A stretch of DNA of 64,000 bases from Massilia yuzhufengensis. Lineage in GTDB: Bacteria; Pseudomonadota; Gammaproteobacteria; Burkholderiales; Burkholderiaceae_D. The DNA lies in the NCBI RefSeq assembly GCF_900112225.1, contig NZ_FOLD01000029.1:1-64000 (forward strand). Direction: 5' to 3'. Position numbers and translations under genes: made by a program. Shown in pieces: positions 57,156-64,000 of this stretch. Below the pieces are notes generated by a model that worked only from the letters and a program-made list of their open reading frames with translations, ran no database searches and had not been told where the DNA came from. Position 1 is the stretch's first letter; each line of letters begins with the position of its first letter.

Positions 57156-57995
57156 TCACTCTGTCGCTTGACGCTCTTCCCGTTCTCGCGCCCATCTAAC
57201 CCTCAATTCTGTACTCTCCGCGGCCCTGTCTTCACTAGAGTAAACATCAACACCTAGACGGCTATTTCCAGAAACCATTTTTGCCATCTCTTTCCTAATT
57301 TTTTCGACCTCATCGGCAAGCTTGCTTAATGGATTACCGCCTATTTCACTAAAGCCTTGGTACTGAGAAAAATCGATAACGAAAGCATTAACATATTCAT
57401 TACCTTCTGTATCCTCGAATCTGATGCGGATATTGACGTAAGGGGAGAAAATGTCAGCGTTTAACTGTTTTTGCAGCTCATAGAAGCTGAACATAAAACT
57501 TTTCAGCTCTTGATTGATTCCAAGTGATTGAATCCCAGCACGAAACATTGTTAATTTATGAAACACCTTGATAATCGGCTCATCTTCCACGGACGCGGCC
57601 TGATCGTTTCGATCTAGGAACTCAAATCGAATTTTCCTGGCAATACCTTTTCCGGAATTATGAACCCTCACGTTCATAAAACTCATCCCAGCGTGACTTC
57701 CACTTAACTCGACACTAACATTTGGTCTAATACTATCGAGCATAAATTCACGAATCTGCTGCGCTTGAGTTGCGCGAAGTCGCCACGTTTCAACAGCCAA
57801 AACAATTGTGAGAACACAAATGACAACGGTTGCTACTGTCGTTATCCAGCCTGAGAGCGAATCAGGGGCGGCCGCAGCGGTTTTCGGTAAAAGAGTGCCA
57901 ATAACCACTCCGAGCACTAATGCTACGGCGACAGTCATTAACCCAATTACGACTAGAATAGGGATTTTAAATTCGCGGAAAGTTTGGCTCGACAT
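57156..57995 (-). CDS. Two-helix membrane protein of the accessory cassette, function unknown
   Basis: The 279-residue protein has two N-terminal hydrophobic helices (about 11-36 and 52-70). A soluble domain of about 200 residues follows, with beta-strands ('PNVSVELSGSHAGMSFMNVRVHNSGKG', Ig-like). A charged helical C terminus ends it. Membrane proteins of this plan are common in defence islands but I know no named family. It is the last gene of the minus-strand set, 163 bp after the TIR-like gene. The ATG at 57995 was preferred to an in-frame TTG at 58001. Confidence 0.7.
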   Translation of the reverse strand: MSSQTFREFKIPILVVIGLMTVAVALVLGVVIGTLLPKTAAAAPDSLSGWITTVATVVICVLTIVLAVETWRLRATQAQQIREFMLDSIRPNVSVELSGSHAGMSFMNVRVHNSGKGIARKIRFEFLDRNDQAASVEDEPIIKVFHKLTMFRAGIQSLGINQELKSFMFSFYELQKQLNADIFSPYVNIRIRFEDTEGNEYVNAFVIDFSQYQGFSEIGGNPLSKLADEVEKIRKEMAKMVSGNSRLGVDVYSSEDRAAESTELRVRWAREREERQATE

Positions 57996-58158
57996 AGACA
58001 AGAGACATTGATTAAGTCGCTAATGAGAAGGAGCGCTTTCCACGGCATTCTAATATAATAACCGAATAGGGGAAATGAACCTGTTGAAAAACCGTTCTCA
58101 AGAACAGAAGGAAAAGCTTATTAATTAGCTATGAGCAACGACCTGAAGCGTTCTTCCA

Positions 58159-58866
58159 TTAAGACATTCTCCAGCTACTCAGTGATTCAAATATGCGATC
58201 TCCACTGGTTCCCTTATGTTTTCCTGAAGCTCCAACACTCAAAATCGCCTTCTTTGCGTTGTGGATTAAAATCCAACGCTCCATATACTTGATCAGTTCT
58301 GGGACCGGCAAATCTTTAATATCACTTAGGTCAAATCCTTCTGCCTCGAAATCATCGGAAAGCTTTGCCATACAGTCATTGAATGCTGCCCATATTGCTG
58401 CAGGGCCTACACTTATACCCGTTTGATTTGCAATCCAAGCACGAACGACCTTAACGACTTGGTTTGCATCGTTATTATGCACACCAATATCCGAGCCAGA
58501 TATATCCGATATGGCGGCCTGATACTCATAACGTTCCGCTGCCAGAACAAGGAATCGTTTGCTATCTAACGGTGGCGCACCAAACTGTCTGCAACCAACA
58601 TCGATGCCAAGCTCAAATGGCATGTTCAGACGGAACATTTCGCCTTTCTTCTGAGCTTTTATACGCGATAAATCATGAATGGCATATTTTGACTCATGAA
58701 TCAAACCAATGATTTTTGTAATGCGCTGCTCACCTGTATCGACTCTCTCTGTGGCAATGCGTGGCTTCAGCCCAAGAAAAAGCAGAGTGAATAGTAATGG
58801 GCGCAGAAGTGGCTTATATGCGTCGTCGAAGGGACAGTTGACAAAGACGTTAGTTTCAAAGGTCAT
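58159..58866 (-). CDS. TIR-/nucleotide-binding-like protein with RxNxxFELG motif
   Basis: The 235-residue protein opens with a strand and 'VFVNCPFDDAYKPLLRPLL'. 'PRIATERVDTGEQRITKI' and 'ESKYAIHDLSRI' come next, followed by 'FRLNMPFELGIDVGC' near residue 80. The last motif matches the RxNxxFELG of TIR-like/nucleoside-deoxyribosyltransferase-like NAD-consuming domains, where the Glu is catalytic. The C-terminal half is helical. Its ATG overlaps the DUF2188 stop (TGATG) behind a strong GGAGG, so the two are made together. An effector role is inference. Confidence 0.7.
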   Translation of the reverse strand: MTFETNVFVNCPFDDAYKPLLRPLLFTLLFLGLKPRIATERVDTGEQRITKIIGLIHESKYAIHDLSRIKAQKKGEMFRLNMPFELGIDVGCRQFGAPPLDSKRFLVLAAERYEYQAAISDISGSDIGVHNNDANQVVKVVRAWIANQTGISVGPAAIWAAFNDCMAKLSDDFEAEGFDLSDIKDLPVPELIKYMERWILIHNAKKAILSVGASGKHKGTSGDRIFESLSSWRMS

Positions 58867-59180
58867 CACTTCCTCCCTTTACCACCCGTAACCGAAGCCA
58901 ATCCTTTTACCGCAAAAGCTTTTGGTCCAGTTCGCACAATATGAAGAACCTCGTTTCTTTTGTCTCCAGTATTGCTTGGCGCATAACTGGCTTTTGACGT
59001 TACCAAGCCATCTTTACCATGGACGTACACCCCTGTTTGCGCACTTCGGGCCAGGGTACGCGCGTGTTTAACAGCTAGTTCTTTTGAATCGAACACTTTT
59101 GATGAGCGGTCGGCTCCCGTACTGCGCACGGCCCATTTAACTCCCATAGGCACTACGTGCTGATCCTTTTTGGTATTCAT
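58866..59180 (-). CDS. DUF2188 family protein
   Basis: The 104-residue protein starts 'QHVVPMGVKWAVRSTGADRSSKVFDSKELAVKHAR' in style and has 'GVYVHGKDGLVTSKASYA' near residue 55, the DUF2188 pattern. The C terminus repeats a similar strand-helix with Lys-rich end. It may be a small binding or antitoxin-like partner of the coupled TIR-like protein; no biochemical function is known. GAGGG precedes the ATG at 59180. Confidence 0.75.
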   Translation of the reverse strand: MNTKKDQHVVPMGVKWAVRSTGADRSSKVFDSKELAVKHARTLARSAQTGVYVHGKDGLVTSKASYAPSNTGDKRNEVLHIVRTGPKAFAVKGLASVTGGKGRK

Positions 59181-59262
59181 ATGTAAACCCTCATCTTCAG
59201 ACAACCTTCCGTGCATTCTTCCATCTTGTTTGACTCAGCAACGAAATACGAGGCCCCGTATT

Positions 59263-60372
59263 CTAACCCCAATCGTCATCCTCAGAATGCCCCTTATCCG
59301 CATTGACTTCAACCTCACCAAATACCTCTGACTCGACAGGCTCCTTACGAATAGCACGTAATTGAACCATGAGCTTATTTCCGTACTGCGTCAGGGTCCA
59401 GTAGATACCTTTGTCGTGCACGCTGCGCTTCTTATCGTTTGGCTTAATTAAACCCAACGCGCGCAGCTGAATGATACAGGTATCCATATCCTCCTGATTA
59501 ATTACAAAGCTACTGAAAGTCGCATCCTTAAATTGCTTCTGCTTCTCAAACCTTCTCTTAGCCTCAGCAATTACGAAGGATTGAAGCGCGTGCTTCAGCA
59601 CCCTCTCTGGTGCTTCGTGAATCATATTTGGCGCAACTGCTGCAAATATTGAATTCCATGTGGGTGCTATTGTCGCAGTGTACTGAATCTCATCGCGGGT
59701 AATACGGTTCTTCGTGTTAAATCGGAGACGAAGATTAAACTCGTCTTCCCCTTGAGATAGGTCCTCAATTCCTTCTGGCGGACGTTCGCCCTGGGCGGCA
59801 GCCTCCCTTTCAAGTTCGGCCACTCTATTCTTTAATGCAAGAATTTCTAGTAGCGTAGCCTCACTGGCAATATTGTCTGCCCGGACCCACCCCACCGCAG
59901 GGTGACGTTTTACCGCCGCCGTAAGGCCAATAATGACCTTGGCCTTTAGTTCATCGGCTGTCTTCCAATAGACGCACGTATGCTTCTTCTCGACTTTCGC
60001 CCGAAACTTTTTAAGCCGGTCCCATGCAGCAGAGTCTGTTTCTGTTTTATCCCGAGGAAGGTTATCGGGGTTCTCATGCAACACAGGAATAACAGGCGTT
60101 TTTAATGACAATGCGTAATCGTATTCTTTCTCGGTGAATCCGATCCCCTTTTCGTCAAGTGAGCCATACCGACCGCCGACGATAAGGATGTAATAATCCG
60201 AACTCTCGATAATATCTTCGATAAGCTCCCATGCAGTATCGTCCGTAGCTGGAAAGAGTTCCATCCCGGCAGGCATGTGATTAAGTTCTAGGATCGACTT
60301 GAGGACCGCTTGCCGCTCATCCTTAAGATCAGTAAATGTTGAACTGATAAATACTTGATAGCGTTTTTCCAC
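59263..60372 (-). CDS. DUF4062 domain protein (TIR-like N terminus)
   Basis: The protein has an N-terminal DUF4062 domain (about 1-150): 'YQVFISSTFTDLKDERQAV', 'IIESSDYYILIVGGRYGS', and 'GIGFTEKEYDYALSLKTPVIPVLHE' with a conserved Glu. A coiled-coil linker near 180 is followed by a C-terminal region with winged-helix-like features ('CIIQLRALGLIKPNDKKRS'). DUF4062 proteins occur in defence islands and their domain is related to TIR/SLOG folds. The GTG at 60372 has GGGA before it; a TTG at 60384 is possible. Confidence 0.78.
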   Translation of the reverse strand: MEKRYQVFISSTFTDLKDERQAVLKSILELNHMPAGMELFPATDDTAWELIEDIIESSDYYILIVGGRYGSLDEKGIGFTEKEYDYALSLKTPVIPVLHENPDNLPRDKTETDSAAWDRLKKFRAKVEKKHTCVYWKTADELKAKVIIGLTAAVKRHPAVGWVRADNIASEATLLEILALKNRVAELEREAAAQGERPPEGIEDLSQGEDEFNLRLRFNTKNRITRDEIQYTATIAPTWNSIFAAVAPNMIHEAPERVLKHALQSFVIAEAKRRFEKQKQFKDATFSSFVINQEDMDTCIIQLRALGLIKPNDKKRSVHDKGIYWTLTQYGNKLMVQLRAIRKEPVESEVFGEVEVNADKGHSEDDDWG

Positions 60373-60445
60373 AACAGTTCCCAAGTTTTCAATTTGGAAA
60401 CAGTGTAAGCGAAGGTTGGTAGGTTGTATACCGTGACAGGAGCAG

Positions 60446-60545
60446 ATTCTCTATCAGAGAATTGCTCAGCACTACCTCCATGAGTGCAAGTCGAACAAGG
60501 AGGAAAGGAAGGAAGTTGCCGCGGGAAGTCAGGGTCAGATCTGAC
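60446..60545 (-). promoter_or_regulatory. Two palindromes upstream of the DUF4062 cassette
   Basis: ATTCTCT-ATC-AGAGAAT (60446-60462) and GTCAGATCTGAC (60534-60545) lie 74-173 bp before the DUF4062 start. Both are perfect and operator-like. No regulator gene is in the cassette. Confidence 0.35.
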
Positions 60546-60765
60546 ATTCAGACACGACCTCAACAATACAATCACTACCTCGACAATAGACGAACGTGCC
60601 AAACTTCAATAGCCAACGGGCATGCAAGGCGCGCCCTCCGCGCGCGGTGCTGTCGCCTACGGCGACAGCAAAGTGGCGATTCGGAGAGGGCTGGGCGAGT
60701 ACGCCCAGCCCTTCGAATGCCCCACGCAGGGCCCGCAGGGGCCCTGCTTCTCTCCGCGAGGCAAC

Positions 60766-60793
60766 AAAAAAAGGCCACCCGATGGGTGGCCTT
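60766..60793 (-). terminator. tRNA-type intrinsic terminator
   Basis: AAGGCCACCC (60771-60780) and GGGTGGCCTT (60784-60793) form a 10-bp stem with a GAT loop. Seven A residues (60766-60772) give the minus-strand U-tract. It lies 12 bp downstream of the tRNA 3' fragment. Confidence 0.8.
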
Positions 60794-60805
60794 TTCTTTG
60801 TTTCC

Positions 60806-60825
60806 TGGCGGAGAGAGGGGGATTC
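60806..60825 (-). other. 3' end of a tRNA-Ser, probable attachment-site scar
   Basis: On the minus strand the 20 nt read GAATCCCCCTCTCTCCGCCA: end of the T-loop, five-nt T-stem strand, seven-nt acceptor strand, discriminator G and encoded CCA. The acceptor would pair with GGAGAGA, as in tRNA-Ser. The rest of the tRNA is missing, while its terminator is in place. Such a fragment is what remains at the far end of an element integrated into a tRNA 3' end. Confidence 0.6.
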
Positions 60826-60871
60826 AAATCGCCACCTCAAAATTCCCTTACCTTACTGGGCATTTTAAGAC

Positions 60872-60906
60872 TTCTACACAGCAATGTGGAGTATTGTTGT
60901 GTAGAA
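60872..60906. repeat. 14-bp inverted repeat near the tRNA scar
   Basis: TTCTACACAGCAAT (60872-60885) and ATTGTTGTGTAGAA (60893-60906) match at 13 of 14 positions with a 7-bp spacer. It lies 47 bp inside the island. Integrase or excisionase binding, or an operator, are possible. Confidence 0.5.
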
Positions 60907-61294
60907 CCTTTCCGCGAGTCTATCACAGGAGCCGCGAAGCAGGTACGCCGTCTTCCCGGTCCGAGCAGTAGGGATGTCTGTTGACTCCTGCAATGTCTTC
61001 CCAGTCATAGCGCAACAGTCTGGCCGCAACTGGGTCTGCACGCCTCGGAAAGGTAGGTAGGCAACCAGGAGAGAGGTTTGCATGGGCCTCATATCAGCTA
61101 TACCAATACATAGGTCAGTTCAAACGTTACGACTAACTTGGGCACTCTCACCCCCGCGGAGGCGCGCCTGCGGTTTCTCCGTGCGCGCGTGTCGATGCCA
61201 TCGTCTTACGCAAGCCTGCAACTTGCGCATACTTGCCCCATCGACCGGAAGTTAATCATTAGAGGACTGCAAACAGCGCGGCTCTGCCGCTAAG

Positions 61295-61327
61295 AAACCG
61301 GGCGGCTTGTTGCGAAGCGCCCGGTTT
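61295..61327 (-). terminator. Terminator-like hairpin
   Basis: AAACCGGGCG (61295-61304) and CGCCCGGTTT (61318-61327) form a perfect 10-bp stem with a 13-nt loop. It lies 3 bp after the stop of the minus-strand hypothetical gene. Confidence 0.55.
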
Positions 61328-61329
61328 TC

Positions 61330-61695
61330 TTACTTGGCTGCAGGGTCGTGCAGGTTGATGCCGGCCGATGGGCCGCCTTCTATGTAGCTGCCCATGACAC
61401 CCAACGCCATCTGCATGTAGAAGGTTGCCGCGCCACTGTTGCCCAGACGCCAGTCGGTATTGATGAACCGCACCGACTTGCCATTGTCGATTTCAGGCGT
61501 TCCCAGCACCGCATACTGGTGCAGCATGCGTTCCATTGCAACCAGGTGGTCCACCTTGCTGTCAAAGGCAGCGACTATCCTGGCTAGTCCTGTCGCATGC
61601 TCGGCATCCGACAGGGTTTGCAGCGCCCGCTGCCAGCCTGCTTCCAATAGCTTCTGGCGCTCATTGCGCTGAATTACCGGCTTGCCGGTGCTCAT
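61330..61695 (-). CDS. Hypothetical protein
   Basis: The 121-residue soluble protein (from the ATG at 61695) is helical in its first half ('ERQKLLEAGWQRALQTLSDAEHATG'). It ends with 'GNSGAATFYMQMALGVMGSYIEGGPS' and 'INLHDPAAK'. A longer frame adds 24 residues but these look like non-coding sequence. I do not recognise a family. It is divergent from the cytochrome operon. Confidence 0.5.
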   Translation of the reverse strand: MSTGKPVIQRNERQKLLEAGWQRALQTLSDAEHATGLARIVAAFDSKVDHLVAMERMLHQYAVLGTPEIDNGKSVRFINTDWRLGNSGAATFYMQMALGVMGSYIEGGPSAGINLHDPAAK

Positions 61696-61980
61696 CCTCG
61701 CTTGGCCCCCCGGCAAGCCGGCCACGCTTGGGCCGCAACTGGGACTGCTACCGCAAATGAATCTCACTTGAGAACTCGCCTCAACTTCATCGACGTGAAT
61801 TTCTGTCTAACATTGCAGTAAAGCCAATTGTGCGTACGTAGAACAGTAATGTCTTTAATATACGATTATCAAAATTCTTCGGTTTCATACATTTTTTGAC
61901 CACTATATCGTTGAATTCGTCAAATTGTATGAACTTATCGCTGGGTTGAGTAAGGTGCAGCATAAATTGCGAGCATATTT

Positions 61981-62703
61981 ATGAAATTTGTCACCACGCC
62001 CTTGCTTGGGGCGATTCTTTTTTGTGCGGTTGTACCAGTTGAGGCACAGAGCCAAGCGGCAGATGCTACTCCGGCTTTTAGAAAGCTCGACTCAGTCGAG
62101 GCTCGTGTCCAAGGTTGTGTTACCTGTCATGGACAACAGGGCCAGGGGACCGCGAATGGGTACTTTCCACGAATCGCAGGAAAACCCGCCGGGTATCTCT
62201 ACAATCAGCTCATCGCCTTTCGGAATGGCACTCGGCATTATCCGCCGATGAACTACCTGGTGGCATATCTTCCCGACGCTTATCTCAAAGAGATGGCAGA
62301 GCATTTCGCGGCGCAGAGGCCGGCCTATAGCCCTCAAGAGCGCCCTGTACTGAGCGCAGCAGCCGTAGCACGTGGGCAAATGCTGGTCACTGCCGGCGAC
62401 CCGAAGAAAGGTTTGCCCGCGTGTATTGCCTGTCATGGCGCAAACCTCATGGGAATGGAGCCAGGGATTCCTGGCTTAGCCGGCCTGCGGCCTGCCTATG
62501 TTGTCGGCCAGCTCACCAGATGGAGAGTCGGGGAGCGTCACGCGGCTGAACCGGACTGCATGAAGAGGATTGCCAACCGTCTTACGGACGAGGACATTTC
62601 CGCAGTGGCTGGCTACCTTGCCCTTCAAACGCCCGCGACTAACGCGTCGCCGGAGCCCTCCAACTTGGTTAGAATGCCATTTGCATGTGGCAGTCAACGG
62701 TAG
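61981..62703 (+). CDS. Dihaem cytochrome c4-like protein
   Basis: The 240-residue exported protein has a signal peptide (cleavage near residue 22, 'VPVEAQ'). Two haem sites, CVTCH (near 47) and CIACH (near 142), are each in a cytochrome c domain; Met ligands lie in 'HYPPMNYL' and 'NLMGMEPG'. Cytochromes of this kind pass electrons from periplasmic dehydrogenases to the oxidase. The next cytochrome gene starts 6 bp after its stop. AT-richer than chromosomal genes. Confidence 0.88.
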   Translation: MKFVTTPLLGAILFCAVVPVEAQSQAADATPAFRKLDSVEARVQGCVTCHGQQGQGTANGYFPRIAGKPAGYLYNQLIAFRNGTRHYPPMNYLVAYLPDAYLKEMAEHFAAQRPAYSPQERPVLSAAAVARGQMLVTAGDPKKGLPACIACHGANLMGMEPGIPGLAGLRPAYVVGQLTRWRVGERHAAEPDCMKRIANRLTDEDISAVAGYLALQTPATNASPEPSNLVRMPFACGSQR

Positions 62704-62709
62704 GTATCT

Positions 62710-63996
62710 ATGCGTAAAAGTGCACGTATCGCTTTAACAGTAGGCGCCATTGCTATTGCTGCCGCAGGGGGTTATTACTTTCTGCGTCCGGGGATGCTCC
62801 CTCAAAACGATGCGGCTCCGCAACTAAATGCGTCGACTCAGCTTATCAACAAAGGTGAATACCTGGCCCGTGTTGGGGACTGCATAGCCTGTCACACTCA
62901 GCCAAACGGTGTCCCATTCGCGGGTGGACGGGCAATGCCTACCCCGTTTGGGGCTCTCTACGTCCCTAACATTACGCCGGACGATGAAACAGGTATTGGC
63001 CTTTGGACATCCGACGAATTCTATCGAACGATGCACTCGGGCATCTCACGCACGGGCGACCTGCTTTACCCAGCAATGCCTTACCCTCAATACACGCAGG
63101 TTACTCGTGAAGACTCAGATGCGATTTATGCATATTTAATGTCCATTGCACCCGTCAAGCAGAAAAACCGAGAACACGAACTACGATTCCCCTATAACAA
63201 TCGCGACCTCCTGGTTGGTTGGCGAACACTGTACTTCAAGGAGGGCGAATTCCAGCCTGACCCTAAACAGTCCGTAGAGTGGAATCGCGGTGCCTATCTC
63301 GTCAAAGGGCTGGGTCATTGCGCCATGTGTCATACCGCCGTAAACGCACTTGGTGGCTCAAGCGAGGCGAAAGCTTTCGAAGGTGGGATGATTCCGAATC
63401 AGAACTGGTACGCCCCGTCGCTCACGTCAAACAGGGAAGCCGGATTGGGTAACTGGACCATCAAAGAAATCACTGACTTGCTGCAGTCAGGGGGCTCTCA
63501 TCGCGGCACTGTATATGGCCCCATGGCTGAGGTTGTTTTCAATAGTCTGCAGTATATGACTGACGAGGATGCGAAAGCGATGGCAGTCTATCTAAAGGCC
63601 TTGCCACAAAAAGACAACTCTCCCCCGCCGACTAGCCAGGCCCGCCTTGTCAGCCCAGAAACCATGGAGTTGGGAAGAAAGGTTTATGTCGCCCAATGCG
63701 CGATGTGTCACAGCGAAGATGGTCGTGGCCAGCCTCCAGCGTATCCACCTTTGGCAGGAAACCAATCAATCACGATGGAAACACCGGTCAACTCAATTCG
63801 AATGGTCCTGAACGGGGGCTATCCTCCGGGCACCAAGAAGAACCCGCGTCCGCATGGTATGCCACCGTTCTCGCACATCCTGAATGACGATGAAGTTGCA
63901 GCGGTAACAACTTATATTCGCGTTGCCTGGGGTAACACGGGTACTCCTGTCAATGCCAAGCAGGTCAATGATTTGCGCACCTTACTGCCGGAATAA
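62710..63996 (+). CDS. Trihaem cytochrome c, alcohol/aldehyde dehydrogenase subunit type
   Basis: The 428-residue protein has an N-terminal membrane anchor or signal (about 7-25). Three CxxCH sites follow: CIACH near residue 58, CAMCH near 206 and CAMCH near 334. This is the plan of the membrane cytochrome subunit of gluconate, sorbose or PQQ-alcohol dehydrogenases and of periplasmic isoquinoline-oxidoreductase-type enzymes. With the cytochrome c4-like gene it should form the electron-transfer arm of a dehydrogenase, whose catalytic subunit is probably beyond the window. The gene is complete, ending 4 bp before the window edge. Confidence 0.88.
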   Translation: MRKSARIALTVGAIAIAAAGGYYFLRPGMLPQNDAAPQLNASTQLINKGEYLARVGDCIACHTQPNGVPFAGGRAMPTPFGALYVPNITPDDETGIGLWTSDEFYRTMHSGISRTGDLLYPAMPYPQYTQVTREDSDAIYAYLMSIAPVKQKNREHELRFPYNNRDLLVGWRTLYFKEGEFQPDPKQSVEWNRGAYLVKGLGHCAMCHTAVNALGGSSEAKAFEGGMIPNQNWYAPSLTSNREAGLGNWTIKEITDLLQSGGSHRGTVYGPMAEVVFNSLQYMTDEDAKAMAVYLKALPQKDNSPPPTSQARLVSPETMELGRKVYVAQCAMCHSEDGRGQPPAYPPLAGNQSITMETPVNSIRMVLNGGYPPGTKKNPRPHGMPPFSHILNDDEVAAVTTYIRVAWGNTGTPVNAKQVNDLRTLLPE

Positions 63997-64000
63997 GGAA

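Larger units (their letters stand above)
56681..60600. mobile_element. AT-richer accessory segment with a candidate defence cassette
   Basis: Base composition and codon use change sharply at about 56680, exactly where dadA is broken, and change back at about 60605. The segment holds four minus-strand genes of the TIR-like/DUF4062/DUF2188 type and small broken ORFs. No integrase or transposase is present, so the mode of entry is unknown. Confidence 0.5.
60373..61329. other. 957-bp gene-free stretch across the island junction
   Basis: It holds the promoter palindromes of the DUF4062 cassette and a GC-rich patch with three strong hairpins (60649-60669, 60688-60711, 60726-60747). A tRNA-type terminator, a tRNA-Ser 3' fragment and a long inverted repeat (60872-60906) follow. 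Between 60907 and 61294 I see nothing I can name. Confidence 0.5.
60826..64000. mobile_element. Left part of an island integrated at tRNA-Ser (runs off the window)
   Basis: DNA to the right of the tRNA fragment is AT-richer than the chromosome and has different codon use through the cytochrome genes. If the scar is read correctly, the intact tRNA-Ser and an integrase should lie beyond 64000. No mobility gene is visible inside the window. Confidence 0.4.

Noticed and set aside
60535-60840. Minus-strand 101-codon frame through the tRNA fragment and terminator
   Set aside because: It reads through a tRNA 3' end, an intrinsic terminator and three hairpins, so it is not a gene.
60874-61092. 72-codon minus-strand frame to the right of the tRNA scar
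   Set aside because: No family resemblance and no ribosome binding site. It also starts in the 14-bp inverted repeat.

Overview
The window looks like the chromosome of a high-GC betaproteobacterium of the Oxalobacteraceae, most like Massilia. This is inferred from gene content and codon use, and no 16S gene is present. Most genes have strong GC third-position bias, short intergenic gaps and start/stop overlaps. Short palindromic REP-like repeats (CCGGCG-CAGG-CCGG type) sit between operons.

Left part (1-30000), mostly housekeeping and metabolism: an MFS exporter; a ribosome-hibernation-type protein behind a structured leader; a cobalamin-binding-type protein divergent from a cNMP/GGDEF protein; sbcB; pyrF; a lemA-TPM-TPM operon; and an SDR. 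Positions 9403-9928 hold no gene but appear to encode two small RNAs, one with an anti-Shine-Dalgarno-like loop. A minus-strand gal operon follows (galT, degenerate M24 protein, galK, GH2), with overlapping genes throughout. Then come an M20 peptidase, pirin, asparaginase, a large hybrid kinase, a DUF3422 protein and galM.

Middle part (30000-56000): a porin, a chemoreceptor with CheW, and a complete urease operon (ureD-A-GNAT-B-C-E-F-G plus a small His-rich membrane protein). The urease operon lies behind a sigma-54-type promoter, which suggests nitrogen control. Next are a second hybrid kinase, an M28 peptidase and a soluble kinase. A damaged kdp locus follows: an intact small leader ORF and kdpF precede an open frame in which KdpA runs in frame into the C-terminal part of KdpE, with kdpB, kdpC and kdpD missing. 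The same three-box direct-repeat motif lies in front of kdp and in front of the neighbouring TorF-type porin. hldD, waaF, an ABC-F ATPase and a DUF2946/TonB-receptor pair (probably metal related) complete this part.

Right part (56000-64000), accessory: dadA has lost its 5' end at about 56680, where AT-richer DNA starts. This DNA carries a minus-strand set of four genes: a DUF4062 protein, DUF2188, a protein with a TIR-like FELG motif, and a two-TM protein. They look like a candidate nucleotide-signalling or NAD-directed defence cassette. A roughly 200-bp GC-rich patch ends in a tRNA terminator and the last 20 nt of a tRNA-Ser, interpreted as an attachment-site scar. Beyond it a second AT-richer segment carries a hypothetical gene and two multihaem cytochrome c genes and runs off the window.
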